This document shows, piece by piece, positions 27,706-36,896 of a stretch of 64,000 nt of DNA. Both the position numbers and the translations under genes were made by a program. Under the pieces are notes generated by a model, which was not told the DNA's origin, did not search any database, and saw only the letters and a program-made list of their open reading frames with translations. Position 1 is the first letter of the stretch, and each line of letters begins with the position of its first letter. Origin of the DNA: Streptomyces sp. IMTB 2501 (GTDB lineage Bacteria; Actinomycetota; Actinomycetes; Streptomycetales; Streptomycetaceae); the NCBI RefSeq assembly GCF_001953885.1, contig NZ_MQUS01000001.1, positions 620,001 through 684,000 on the forward strand, read 5' to 3'.

Positions 27706-27891
27706 GGCCGGGACGTACCCACTCCACCGACAAAAACCCGTCAGACAGGCGTCACTTCCGCGCACGGCGCGGGCCGGCGGGCCGCTCAGTCCTTCGGGTC
27801 ACTCGCTGTCCGGATCCCGGCCCCGAGCCACCCGTCAGCCCGCCACCTGCCCTTAGATGGTCACCACCACTGTCGGCGCGAGGAGTGGCAC

Positions 27892-29073
27892 TTGAGCGGG
27901 ACCGATGTGACGAGGGTACTGGTCATCGGCGGCGGGATCGCGGGGACCGCGGTGGCGCTCGGGCTGCGGAAAGCCGGATTCGACGTCGCCGTGTACGAGG
28001 CACACCCGGACACGGCCGAGGACATGGGGGCGTTCCTGACCCTGGCGAGCAACGGCATGCGCGCCCTGGCCCAGCTCGGCGCGACGGACGCCGTCACGGC
28101 GGTCGGTTTTCCGCTGACTTCGCTGCGGCTGCTCGACCACGAGGGCACCGAGCTGACGCACGCACCGCTCGGCGAGGTGGCCGAGCCCGCGCTGCGCTAC
28201 CGATGTCTGCGCCGCGGCGAGCTGAACGCGGCCCTGCAGGGCGAGGCGGACCGGCGCGGCATCCGCCTGCGCCACGGCGCCCGGCTGGTCGCCGTCACGG
28301 ACGGCCCGCGCGGCGTCACCGCCCGGTTCGCCGACGGCAGCGTGACCCACGCGGAGCTCGTCGTCGGCGCCGACGGGCTGAACTCCACCGTGCGCCGCCT
28401 CCTCACCCCCGGGGTGCGGCCCTCGTACGCGGGTCAGCGGGTCTTCTACGGCTACTCCGGCACCGCCACCGGCGCGGACGGCACCGGTGTGATCACCATG
28501 ATCCGGGGCAGCGAGACAGCGTTCGGGTACGCGGTGTCGCCGGCCGGGCGGACGTACTGGTTCGCCCGGGTGACCACGGAACCCCTGCCCGCGCACCGTT
28601 CCGCGCACCGCGCCCCGTGGCGCGAGGAACTGCTGCCGCTGCTGCGCAAGGACTCCACACCCGCCGCGGACATCGTGGCCGCCTCCGAGGGCCCCGTCAT
28701 GGTCACCAACGCCTGGGAGATGCCGCTCGGCACGGTGTGGCAGCGGGGCCGGGTCGTACTCATCGGCGACGCGGCCCACGCGGCCTCCCCGGCGACCGGC
28801 CAGGGCGCTTCGATGGCCCTGGAGGACGCCGTCGTCCTCGCCAAGGCGCTGCGCGACCTGCCCGACCCACCGGCCGCGTTCACCGCCTTCGAACGGCACC
28901 GCCGTCGCCGGGTGGAACACAACATCACCGTCAGCGGCGGCATCTCCCGCGGCAGCCGCAACCCGTCCCGCCCGGGCCGCGTCATGGCCCGTCCGATGGA
29001 GCCGGACGCGGCCCTGATCCGCCAACTGGCCTGGGACAGCCCGCTGTCCGCCGCCCCGCCCGAGGAGCCCTGA
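27892..29073 (+). CDS. FAD-dependent monooxygenase (PHBH fold)
   Basis: Single-component flavoprotein hydroxylase of 393 residues, cytoplasmic. GGGIAG at 13-18 binds the FAD adenosine, DGLNSTVR is the conserved DG motif region, and GDAAHAASPATGQGAS is the second FAD motif. The start is probably TTG 27892, since AGGAG stands 7 bases before it; GTG 27907 in the same frame is the alternative. It resembles TetX/salicylate hydroxylase-like enzymes. No neighbour gives the pathway: upstream is ppx (divergent), downstream a secreted protein. The substrate is unknown. Confidence 0.85.
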   Translation: MSGTDVTRVLVIGGGIAGTAVALGLRKAGFDVAVYEAHPDTAEDMGAFLTLASNGMRALAQLGATDAVTAVGFPLTSLRLLDHEGTELTHAPLGEVAEPALRYRCLRRGELNAALQGEADRRGIRLRHGARLVAVTDGPRGVTARFADGSVTHAELVVGADGLNSTVRRLLTPGVRPSYAGQRVFYGYSGTATGADGTGVITMIRGSETAFGYAVSPAGRTYWFARVTTEPLPAHRSAHRAPWREELLPLLRKDSTPAADIVAASEGPVMVTNAWEMPLGTVWQRGRVVLIGDAAHAASPATGQGASMALEDAVVLAKALRDLPDPPAAFTAFERHRRRRVEHNITVSGGISRGSRNPSRPGRVMARPMEPDAALIRQLAWDSPLSAAPPEEP

Positions 29074-29226
29074 CCGGCGCCCACGAGCGCACGCACGCGT
29101 CAGCGCCGCACGAGCGGTCGTACGCGCGCGAAAGTGCAAGAGGCGGAGCACCGGAGTCCATTGCCGGGGAAACCGCCGGAGCCGGATCGTTCCGTGCAAC
29201 CGGCCCTTCGGCAACAAGGAGCACAG

Positions 29227-31038
29227 TTGCGACTCTTGAGCAGAGCAGGCGGCGCCGTGGCGGTGTTTTCCACGACGGCCGCCCTGGTCCTGAGCGGCGC
29301 CCTCGCGTCCCCGGCGCCGGCCGCGCCGTCCGCCGACGCCCCCTACACCGTGACCGTCGGGACCCCGGTGCCCTTCACCCACCCCACGGACACCCCCGCC
29401 GGCCCCTACCTCGACCGGGACGGCACCTTTCACTACCAGCAGTCCGCCGCCCTGTACGGCGCCAAGGACCCGCGCACCTGGGACTTCTACACAGGCAAGG
29501 ACTTCGACTCCGCGAGCTTCGACAAGACCCTGAGCAAGTCGGTGAACCCCGCCAACTCCGCCGACCGCAACGACGACACCACCTGGCGCTGCAACAACAG
29601 CCCCACCGGCCGGGCGGCGACATACGCCCCGAGCGGCTCCGGCTACGCCCAGAAGAACTACTGCGACCTGTCCGGCGTGTGGGTCGACCCCGACACCGGC
29701 TACTGGTACGGCCTGGTGCACAACGAGTTCACCCCGCAGCCCTTCGGTGACGGGCTGCACTACGACGCCATCGACTACGCCGTCTCCACCGACCGGGGCC
29801 GCACCTGGACCGTCAAGGACCACGCGATCACATCCCCGTACAGCACCGGGCGCGGGGACACGAGGGCCTTCCCGAACCAGACGTACTCCTACGGCGACGG
29901 CGACCAGCGCCTCTTCGTCGACACCGCCTCCGGCTACTTCTACGTCTATTACGGCTCCCGGATCATCGACAAGAGCGGCGGCTGGAGGGCGTTCTACGAG
30001 CACGTCGCCCGCGCCCCGATCTCGGCCAAGATGGCCCCCGGCTCCTGGCGCAAGTGGTACGACGGCGCCTGGTCCCAGCCCGGCGCCGGCGGCAAGGAGA
30101 GCGACATCGTCCCCGCCGACGCCGCTCACCCCACCGGCTACACCCCCGCCTCCGCCGAGTACGACCCGGCCAACACCGGCACCGCCGCCCAGCAGATCGC
30201 GGCCGGCAAGATGCCCCCGACCTCGCCGCTGTTCGTCATGAACATCGCCTACGACGCCTATCTCGGGCTGTACATCGGCGAACCGCAGGCCGTCGACCAG
30301 AGCGGGCACTCACCGCAGTACCTCTATGCCACCGACGACCTGACGACCCAGAAGTGGCACCTGATCGGGGACACCGGCAGCTACACCAACGCCTCCTGGT
30401 ACCGCTGGTTCCTGGACAGCGCCAACCGCACCAGCTCCATGATCGTCGGCAGGTCCTTCCGCTCCTACTGCGCCTTCGGCTGCTCGCACGACGCCTCCGG
30501 CGAGTACGTCGACCTCACCATCGACACCACCGCACATGCGGCCGCGCCGATGGACACGAGCCGTGCCTACCGCATCGCGAGCGGCGCGGGCCGGGTCCTC
30601 GCCCAGGTTGCCGGCGGCAGCGCCACCACCTCGCTGGCGCGGCCCACCGGATCGGGCCGCGACACCTGGGTCTTCACCCCGACCGGCGACGGCGCCTACA
30701 CCCTCGCCAACGCAGCGAGCGGCCGGCTGCTCGGCGTCGGCTCCGGCTCGGCGGCGGGCCGCGCCTGGGGCGCCAGGCCAACGGTCACCAGGGCACCGGC
30801 CGGCGGGCCGACCGTCGGACAGCAGTGGTTCGTGATCCCGAACGCCTCCGGGGGCGGCTACCGTCTGGTCAACCGTTACAGCGGACTCGTGCTCGGCCTC
30901 TCCGGCACCTCCGGCCGGCTCGCCGAGACCACACCGGTGCGCAACTGGACGGACCGCAGCGGAAGTTCCGTGGGTGCGGGGCGCTCCGCTGCGGAACAGA
31001 GCCTGTCCCTCACCGTGACCGGATACGCACACCGCTAG
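29227..31038 (+). CDS. Secreted protein with N-terminal propeller-like and C-terminal ricin-type lectin domain
   Basis: Exported protein of 603 residues from TTG 29227, which has a perfect AAGGAG 6 bp upstream; upstream ATGs lack ribosome sites. The signal peptide ends near ASPAPAAPSA. Residues about 40-440 form a Tyr/Trp-rich domain with Asp-box-like VSTDRGRTWTVKD and resemble five- or six-bladed sialidase-like propellers, but I recognise no defined family. The last about 160 residues are a ricin B-type beta-trefoil (YRIASGAGRVLAQV, QQWFVIP, YRLVNRYSGLVLGL), probably for binding a polysaccharide. A glycan-acting role is inferred. Confidence 0.72.
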   Translation: MRLLSRAGGAVAVFSTTAALVLSGALASPAPAAPSADAPYTVTVGTPVPFTHPTDTPAGPYLDRDGTFHYQQSAALYGAKDPRTWDFYTGKDFDSASFDKTLSKSVNPANSADRNDDTTWRCNNSPTGRAATYAPSGSGYAQKNYCDLSGVWVDPDTGYWYGLVHNEFTPQPFGDGLHYDAIDYAVSTDRGRTWTVKDHAITSPYSTGRGDTRAFPNQTYSYGDGDQRLFVDTASGYFYVYYGSRIIDKSGGWRAFYEHVARAPISAKMAPGSWRKWYDGAWSQPGAGGKESDIVPADAAHPTGYTPASAEYDPANTGTAAQQIAAGKMPPTSPLFVMNIAYDAYLGLYIGEPQAVDQSGHSPQYLYATDDLTTQKWHLIGDTGSYTNASWYRWFLDSANRTSSMIVGRSFRSYCAFGCSHDASGEYVDLTIDTTAHAAAPMDTSRAYRIASGAGRVLAQVAGGSATTSLARPTGSGRDTWVFTPTGDGAYTLANAASGRLLGVGSGSAAGRAWGARPTVTRAPAGGPTVGQQWFVIPNASGGGYRLVNRYSGLVLGLSGTSGRLAETTPVRNWTDRSGSSVGAGRSAAEQSLSLTVTGYAHR

Positions 31039-31104
31039 TCCCCTCGGTGCGAGCCGGGGCCCAACCCCTCCAGCAGCCACGGAACTTGCGATTATCCTGC
31101 GTCC

Positions 31105-31920
31105 ATGTCGATCATCAACGGGGAATCCGACGCCCGCCTGGCGCTGACCGCGGCCCAGGCGGGCGCCGCCGTGGTCCGTGATCTCTACGGCAGCCGGCTC
31201 GCACGCTACGACAAGTCCGCCGGCGACTTCGCGACCGAGGCGGACCTCGCCGCCGAGCGGGCCATCCTGGACGTGCTGCGCGCCGCCCGCCCCGACGACG
31301 CCGTGACCGGCGAGGAGAGCGGGCGCTCCGGCGCAGCCGACGCCCACCGCCGCTGGCTCGTCGACCCGCTGTGCGGCACCCTCAACTACGCCGTACGGAA
31401 CATGCTCGTCGGCGTGAACGTCGCCCTTCGTCAGGGGCCCGATGTCATGGCCGCCGCGACCGCCGACCCGTTCAGCGGCGAGGTGTTCTGGACCGACGGC
31501 GACACGGCATGGGTCCGGAGAGACGGCGGCGACGAACGACTGATGCCCTGGTCCGGGTCGGCGCTGGTGGACGCCAACCTCGATCCCCTGTTCCCCAACG
31601 CCCCCGGATTCCAGGCGGTCCGGCTCCTCGCCGACCCGGGCTTCGCCGCACGGTTCCGCCCCCGGGTGATCTCCAGCACCCTCGCCGTGGCCTGGGTCGC
31701 CGCCGGCCGCCGGGCCGCCTACGTCACCGACGGCGACCTGCGCGACAGCGTGCACTTCGCGGCCGGCATCGCCCTGTGCCGGGCAGCAGGCTGCACGGTG
31801 ACCGGCCTGCGCGGCGAACCCGTACTCACCGGCGCGGACGGGCTCGTCGCCGCGGCCGACGCGGAGACGCACGCCGCCCTGCTGCACCTCATCAAGAAGC
31901 AGGCAGCAGAAGGCAGTTGA
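31105..31920 (+). CDS. Inositol monophosphatase-like protein with altered metal ligands
   Basis: Cytoplasmic protein of 271 residues with the overall IMPase pattern: DFATEADLAAE (D41), GEESG (E70, E71), and LVDPLCGTLNYA (85-96). In active enzymes the last motif is DPxDGT. Here the second aspartate is Cys90, and the later WDxAAG motif reads VHFAAG with His217 in place of Asp. Two of the usual Mg-binding carboxylates are thus missing, so it may be a sugar-phosphate-binding protein without phosphatase activity or may use another metal set. This variant looks like a conserved actinobacterial subgroup rather than a decayed gene. It is monocistronic. Confidence 0.75.
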   Translation: MSIINGESDARLALTAAQAGAAVVRDLYGSRLARYDKSAGDFATEADLAAERAILDVLRAARPDDAVTGEESGRSGAADAHRRWLVDPLCGTLNYAVRNMLVGVNVALRQGPDVMAAATADPFSGEVFWTDGDTAWVRRDGGDERLMPWSGSALVDANLDPLFPNAPGFQAVRLLADPGFAARFRPRVISSTLAVAWVAAGRRAAYVTDGDLRDSVHFAAGIALCRAAGCTVTGLRGEPVLTGADGLVAAADAETHAALLHLIKKQAAEGS

Positions 31921-31964
31921 CGGCGATCTCGACGCACAGCGCGCCCGTCTGATGTGATTCCGGC

Positions 31965-33320
31965 ATGACGACGGCCCACGACCTCGCCGCCCGCTTCGGC
32001 CCGGCCCTGGACACCCGCCCCGAGACCCTCCAGGAGGCCGCACAGGACTTCGGGCACCTCGTGCGGGCCGAGCCGCTCGGCGTGCTCCGCCCCAAGACCG
32101 CCGCCGAGATCAAGGACCTGCTGCAGTTCGCCGGTCCCCGGGGCATCCCGGTGAGCGCGCGCGGCGGCGGACACTCGATGTACGGCCAGGGCCAGGCCGG
32201 CGGCGGGATCGTACTGGACCTGCGGGCGCTGAACCGGGTCGGTCCCGTGACGGACGGCCGAGTGACCGTACAGGCGGGCGCGTTGTGGCGGGACGTGCTG
32301 GCAGCCACCCTGCCGCAGGGCCGCACCCCGCCGGTCCTCACCGACTACCTCGGCGCGGGCGTCGGGGGCGTCCTCTCCGCGGGCGGACTCGGCGGCGCCA
32401 GCCACCGGCACGGCCTGGTCGCGGACCAGGTCCTGGAGCTGGAGGTGGTGACCGGGGCCGGGGAGCACCGGGTCTGCTCACCCGACCGGGACCCCGAGCT
32501 GTTCCACGTCGTGCTCGCCGGCCTCGGCCAGTGCGCCGTCATCGTGACCGCCACCCTGCGGCTGGTCCCCGCCCCCGACCGGGTCCGCCGCTACTGCCTG
32601 TACTACGCCGACCTCCCCCGCTACCTCGCCGACCAGCGGCGGCTCGCCGAGGAGCAGCGCTTCACCTATCTGGAGGGCCAGGCCCGGCCGGCGGGCGAGC
32701 ACGGCTGGCAGTACATGATCGAGGCCGTGGCCCCGCACACCGGCTCGTGCCCGCCCGACGACACCGCCCTGCTCGACGGACTCGCACACGACCCCGCCGC
32801 CACGGAGATCGAGGACCTCGGGTACGGCGAGTTCGCCCAGCGCGTGGACACCGACGAGGAGGTTCTGCGGGCGACGGGGGAGTGGCTGTATCCGCACCCG
32901 TGGCTCAACCTGCTGCTCCCGCACGACAGCGCCGAGCCCGTGGTCCGTGCCGTCCTCACCGAGGCGGCCTTCGCCGATCTGCGCGAAACCGGCCTCGTCC
33001 TGCTGTACCCGCTGCTCTCCGAGCGGCTACGCGCCCCCCTCTTCCGCCGTCCATCCGGCCAAGTCCTCCATCTCTTCGCCCTGTTGCGCACGGCACCGCC
33101 GGGCAGCCCGGAGACGGCGGCCGCGATGGTGGCCGCCAACCGCGCCGCGTACGAACTCGCCCGCGCCTACGGCGCCGTCGCCTACCCCGTCAACGCACTG
33201 CCCCTGTCGGATGCCGACTGGCCGGGCCACTACGGCAGCCGCTGGCCGGCCCTCGCCGACGCCAAACGGCGCCACGACCCCCATCTCGTCCTGGCCCGGG
33301 GACACGGCATGCGGTTCTGA
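31965..33320 (+). CDS. FAD-linked oxidoreductase, cytokinin dehydrogenase-like
   Basis: VAO/BBE-fold flavoprotein, 451 residues, without a signal peptide. The FAD domain has RGGGHSMYGQ (66-75), with H70 at the position that carries covalent FAD in plant cytokinin dehydrogenase. LTDYL (126-130) places D127 at the position of the catalytic Asp of that enzyme. VGGVLSAGGLGGASHRHG and VLELEVVTGAGE match its most conserved blocks, as does the C-terminal DPHLVLARGHGM (compare DPxxILAPGQxIF). It thus probably oxidises N6-isoprenoid adenines or a related amine. It begins 44 bp after the IMPase-like gene. Activity is inferred from motifs only. Confidence 0.72.
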   Translation: MTTAHDLAARFGPALDTRPETLQEAAQDFGHLVRAEPLGVLRPKTAAEIKDLLQFAGPRGIPVSARGGGHSMYGQGQAGGGIVLDLRALNRVGPVTDGRVTVQAGALWRDVLAATLPQGRTPPVLTDYLGAGVGGVLSAGGLGGASHRHGLVADQVLELEVVTGAGEHRVCSPDRDPELFHVVLAGLGQCAVIVTATLRLVPAPDRVRRYCLYYADLPRYLADQRRLAEEQRFTYLEGQARPAGEHGWQYMIEAVAPHTGSCPPDDTALLDGLAHDPAATEIEDLGYGEFAQRVDTDEEVLRATGEWLYPHPWLNLLLPHDSAEPVVRAVLTEAAFADLRETGLVLLYPLLSERLRAPLFRRPSGQVLHLFALLRTAPPGSPETAAAMVAANRAAYELARAYGAVAYPVNALPLSDADWPGHYGSRWPALADAKRRHDPHLVLARGHGMRF

Positions 33321-33399
33321 GGATTGTGGCTTCCGAAGGCTTGCCGCCCGCTTGCCTCATCACTTAAATCAAAACATGAACTAATCCGGGGTCGGCCTC

Positions 33400-33567
33400 T
33401 TGATCCCGCTTCCGTACGGAGAACGCGGCCGTACCGTCTTCTTCCAGAACGACAAGGCGTACGACGCCCCGAACGCCTGGGTCCTGGGCAGCTACTGCAA
33501 CTACAAGGCCGATCCCAAGATCGTCCAGGCCCACGGCTTACAGGTCCCGCAGACCAGCGGCATCAAG
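33400..33567 (+). pseudogene. C-terminal fragment of an unidentified gene
   Basis: An open frame reads FFQNDKAYDAPNAWVLGSY, NYKADPKIVQAHGLQVPQ and SGIKMGAP with natural-looking composition, then turns into low-complexity Arg/Pro sequence. It has no start codon or ribosome site and no recognisable family. The likely explanation is a leftover 3' end of a secreted or beta-helix-type protein, cut off by deletion. It overlaps the 3' end of the convergent methyltransferase gene by a few bases. Confidence 0.4.
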
Positions 33568-34396
33568 ATGGGCGCACCCCGCTGGCCGGGGTCGGGGGCA
33601 GCGCCCAGGGTGGCGGGAGCGGCTGCCAACCGGGGCGGCGGAACAGGGCCGTCCACAGGAAATCCTCTCCGAACAGCGCCGACTCCACCGGCTGCGGCCG
33701 CATGGCGCGCAGTTCGATCTCCTCCAGGCCGGAGAAGATCCGGCGCAGGGACTCGGGTGTGTAGGCGAGGCCGCCGTGCAGTCCGGGCTCGCGGTAGAAG
33801 GCCGCGTCGGGGAGTTCGGATCCCATCCGGCCGGCGGCGAAGCAGGTGAGCGCGAAGTGCCCGCCGGGCGCCAGCACCCGATCCAGCAGTGCGAGATGGC
33901 TGACGCGGCGGTGCGGTGGCAGGTGGTGGAAGCAGCCGGAGTCGTAGACCAGGTCGTACGGGCCGCACAGCTCGTCCGTGGTCGCTCCCGCCCTCGTGGT
34001 CAGGACGAAGGCGTCACCGCAGTGGAACCGGACGTCGGCTTCCGTGGGGCCCGTCCCTGTCCCTGTCTCTCGGGCACGCTCCCGCGCCCAGGCGATCGCG
34101 GTGGGTGAGAGATCGACGGCGTCCACCTGGAAACCGCTTGCGGCGAGGTGCAGCGCGTTGCGGCCGGGGCCGCAGCCCAGGTCGAGGGCCCGGCCCGGCG
34201 CGATCAGGCCGCGGTCCAGGTAGGACACCAGGTTCTCGTCCGGCTTCGCTGCGAAGAACGGCACCGGTCTGTTCCGGTCCGCGTAGAATCCGTCCCACCA
34301 CCCGGCCGCCCCCTCCGTCCAGCGGTCGGCCCCCGGCGCGAACAGCCCGTCCAGGAGTCGTAGCACGTCCTCCACCGTGCGGATGTCCCGGTCCAT
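33563..34396 (-). CDS. Class I SAM-dependent methyltransferase
   Basis: Cytoplasmic methyltransferase of 277 residues. Motif I ALDLGCGPGRNALHLA (about 70-85) and the acidic VDAVDLSP bind SAM; YDLVYDSGCFHHLPPHRR is motif IV/post-I as in thiopurine- and tellurite-resistance-type enzymes. ATG 34396 lies before DRDIRTVEDVLRLLD. The C-terminal 20 residues (Pro-rich, PPPWALPPTPASG) extend over the gene fragment at 33400-33567 and may be an extension created by the loss of the original stop. The substrate is unknown. Confidence 0.82.
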   Translation of the reverse strand: MDRDIRTVEDVLRLLDGLFAPGADRWTEGAAGWWDGFYADRNRPVPFFAAKPDENLVSYLDRGLIAPGRALDLGCGPGRNALHLAASGFQVDAVDLSPTAIAWARERARETGTGTGPTEADVRFHCGDAFVLTTRAGATTDELCGPYDLVYDSGCFHHLPPHRRVSHLALLDRVLAPGGHFALTCFAAGRMGSELPDAAFYREPGLHGGLAYTPESLRRIFSGLEEIELRAMRPQPVESALFGEDFLWTALFRRPGWQPLPPPWALPPTPASGVRPS

Positions 34397-34643
34397 CCGG
34401 CCCCCTTTCCCGATGCGCAGAACCTAGGGGCGGGGACGGCGGAGCACCAGGTCGCCGGGCTCGGCTCGAAGGCTTCGCCGGGCGCCTGAGCGGGCGACGG
34501 AGGGGAAGCGGGTGCCGCCCCCTCGGCGGGCGTCCGCAGGCCTTCCGGAGCTTATGGCGTCCCGGCGCGAGGCCCTCCGCGAGGGAGCCGAGGGCACTTT
34601 TCGCGCTGCCGGCCAGGGTGCTCCGAAAGGTTCGGGAACCGGC

Positions 34644-35825
34644 TCAGTCCTGTGCCGAGGCCGGTGCCTCGTGAGAGGCCCGGTCCGGATCCTGCCGGGG
34701 AGCCGGGCGGCGCAGCGGGCGCAGCAGCAGCCGTCTCGCCGGGCGCTCCACCGCCTCGTACAGGAGCCAGGACAGCCCGAGCGACACGGTGAACGCGGTC
34801 GTGGTGATGGCCAGCCCCGCCAGCAGCCCGAAGTGCGGCTTCGTCCCGAGCAGCTCGGTGCCGGCGCGCAGCACCAGCAGATGGATCATGTAGAACGCGA
34901 ACGACAGTTCACCGAGCCGCACCAGCCGCCGGCGCCGCCACAGCGACGGCAGCCCCTTCACGTCCGCGACCGCCGCGGCCGGGATCAGCAGCCCGAACCC
35001 GGCAATGGTGCACACCGTGGCGGAGTAGCCGGGGGTGACCTGCGGGACGAGGAAGTAGCCGATGACGGCCAGGGCCAGCGACGCCTCCAGGCCGGGCCCC
35101 CGCCACCGGCCGAGCAGCACCAGCCGCGCGGTGGCCGCGCCGAGGACGAACTCGGGGAGCCGGGCGACGGGCAACGCGTACAGCGTGTAGGTCCACCAGT
35201 GGTGGGCGTCCGTCCAGGCCAGCACCAGTACAGCCGCCACCGACAGACCGGCCAGCACGGCCGAACCGCGCACCCCGAGCCGGCGCAGCAGCAGGATCAG
35301 CAGCGGGAAGGAGGCATAGAAGAACGCCTCGCAGGCAAGGGACCAGCTCACCGGGTTCAGCGTCTGCCACCAGGGGTGCCACCAGGAATGCAGCAGCAGC
35401 ACGTTGGAAAGGGCCTGCCGGTGCGACGGCACCGGCTGGTGCGCCAGCGTGTACGCCATGACCAGGGCCACGGCCAGGGTGACCAGATGTACCGGGTAGA
35501 TCCGTGCGATGCGGCGTCTCCAGAAGGCGAGCGCGCGGTCGCGAGGTCGAGCCGACCAGGTCAGGACGAAGCCGGACAACACGAAGAAGAACGACACTCC
35601 GGTGGCACCGGCATTGAAGCCCCAGTAGACGAGGCGGCCACCGGTCCCTCCGAAGTAGCCGAAATTGTTCACATGCAGTCCGAACACCAGCAGCGCCGCC
35701 ATCCATCGCAACCCCGTCAAAGAGGGCAGCGAGGGCATGACAGCGGCTGGGGAATCCCGAGCGGCCGTATCGCCGGTACGGGCGGGCGGCGTCGTCCGGA
35801 GCGTCCGGGTCGTCGCCGTGGTCAT
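34644..35825 (-). CDS. Acyltransferase family 3 membrane protein
   Basis: Ten-helix membrane acyltransferase of 393 residues (OafA/NodX type) that adds acyl groups to cell-surface sugars or small molecules. The conserved SLTGLRWMAALLVFGLHV (about 35-52) carries the catalytic-His region, followed by FFFVLSGFVLTWSARPRD and the WSLACEAFFYASFP motif. The N-terminal 30 residues (Thr/Arg/Ala-rich) are cytoplasmic. It is monocistronic, with a 247-bp gene-free gap to the methyltransferase. No nearby genes define its acceptor. Confidence 0.88.
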   Translation of the reverse strand: MTTATTRTLRTTPPARTGDTAARDSPAAVMPSLPSLTGLRWMAALLVFGLHVNNFGYFGGTGGRLVYWGFNAGATGVSFFFVLSGFVLTWSARPRDRALAFWRRRIARIYPVHLVTLAVALVMAYTLAHQPVPSHRQALSNVLLLHSWWHPWWQTLNPVSWSLACEAFFYASFPLLILLLRRLGVRGSAVLAGLSVAAVLVLAWTDAHHWWTYTLYALPVARLPEFVLGAATARLVLLGRWRGPGLEASLALAVIGYFLVPQVTPGYSATVCTIAGFGLLIPAAAVADVKGLPSLWRRRRLVRLGELSFAFYMIHLLVLRAGTELLGTKPHFGLLAGLAITTTAFTVSLGLSWLLYEAVERPARRLLLRPLRRPAPRQDPDRASHEAPASAQD

Positions 35826-36031
35826 CGAATCACCTGCCGCAGAGGGTTGGCGTGGGGCCTAACGGGGAACTTTGCCCGTTTACCCCAGGCCCATCACAGT
35901 CACATGGCAAACATCACACTGCTGCCGAACGACAAACCCTGCCATATGCCACGGACGGTCGGGCCGGGTGCACCCGTACGAGTGACACTCCGCTCGCCGC
36001 CCTGAACAACCCGCCCCGGCCCGGGGACGGC

Positions 36032-36894
36032 CTAGGCGGCCAGTTCCTTCGTGATCCGCTCCAGCATGAACGCCGAGGACTCCCGGGCTCGCTCCTCCCA
36101 GGCGAACACACAGGCTGTGGCCACGCCGTCGAACTTCAGCTCCCGCAGACTATCGAAGAACGCCTTCCAGTCCACTTCTCCCTGCCCGATGTCCAGGTGC
36201 TGGTGGATACGTGCCGGGGTGCCGGGCGGGTTGAGGATGTATCGCAGCCCGGAAGAACCCTTGTGGTTGAACGTGTCCGCGATGTGCGCATGCTGCAGTT
36301 TGTCGCCCGCGTAACGCATCATCGCCACGATGTCCGCTCGGGTCCGCCCCGACAGATGGAAGGAGCGCGGGACGCAGTACAGGTAGTTCACCAGGGCTTG
36401 TTGATGGCACGGACCAGGTCGACCGCCGGGGTGTTCTCCTCGCAGAAGTCGTCCGGGTGCGCCTCCAGGTTCAGCGCGATACCCTCCCGCTCGAACAGCG
36501 GCAGCAGTTCCTCCGGCGAGCGCCGGAACGCGGCCTCGCTCTGCGCCGCACACTCGGGCCGGCCGTTGAACTCCGAGTTCATCAGCGGGCATTCCAGATC
36601 GGATGTGATCTCGATCATCCGCTTCCAGTAGCGGACGGCCGCCTGCCGCTCGGCCTCGTCGGGCGAGGACCACTTGTAGAGTGGCAGCACGGAGGAGAGC
36701 TGGATCCCGTGGTCGCGCAGGGACTTCTTCAGCTCCTCGATCCGCTCGTCGTCGGCGCGCGGGTGCAGGAAGAACGGCATGAAGTCGTCGCGCGGGGACA
36801 ACTCGATGTCTTCGTAGCCGAGTTCCGCCGCCGTTCGCACCATCGCGTCGATCGGCAGGGCGCGGAACATGTACGGGTCGAGGGCGATCTTCAC
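36032..36894 (-). pseudogene. Sugar phosphate isomerase/epimerase (inositol-catabolism type), one-base frameshift
   Basis: GTG 36894 follows GGAGG and opens [17 protein letters not shown]; the TIM barrel of the IolE/IolH-like AP-endonuclease-2 fold is intact to AINKPW. There the reading meets TGA at 36390-36388. Adding one G to the TGG-TGAAC run (near 36391) restores [15 protein letters not shown] and the rest of the barrel, including [15 protein letters not shown], to the true end at 36032. This is a single-base deletion in a G tract, or a base-calling error. The gene would follow the Gfo/Idh oxidoreductase in a polyol/inositol operon. Confidence 0.8.
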
Positions 36895-36896
36895 GC

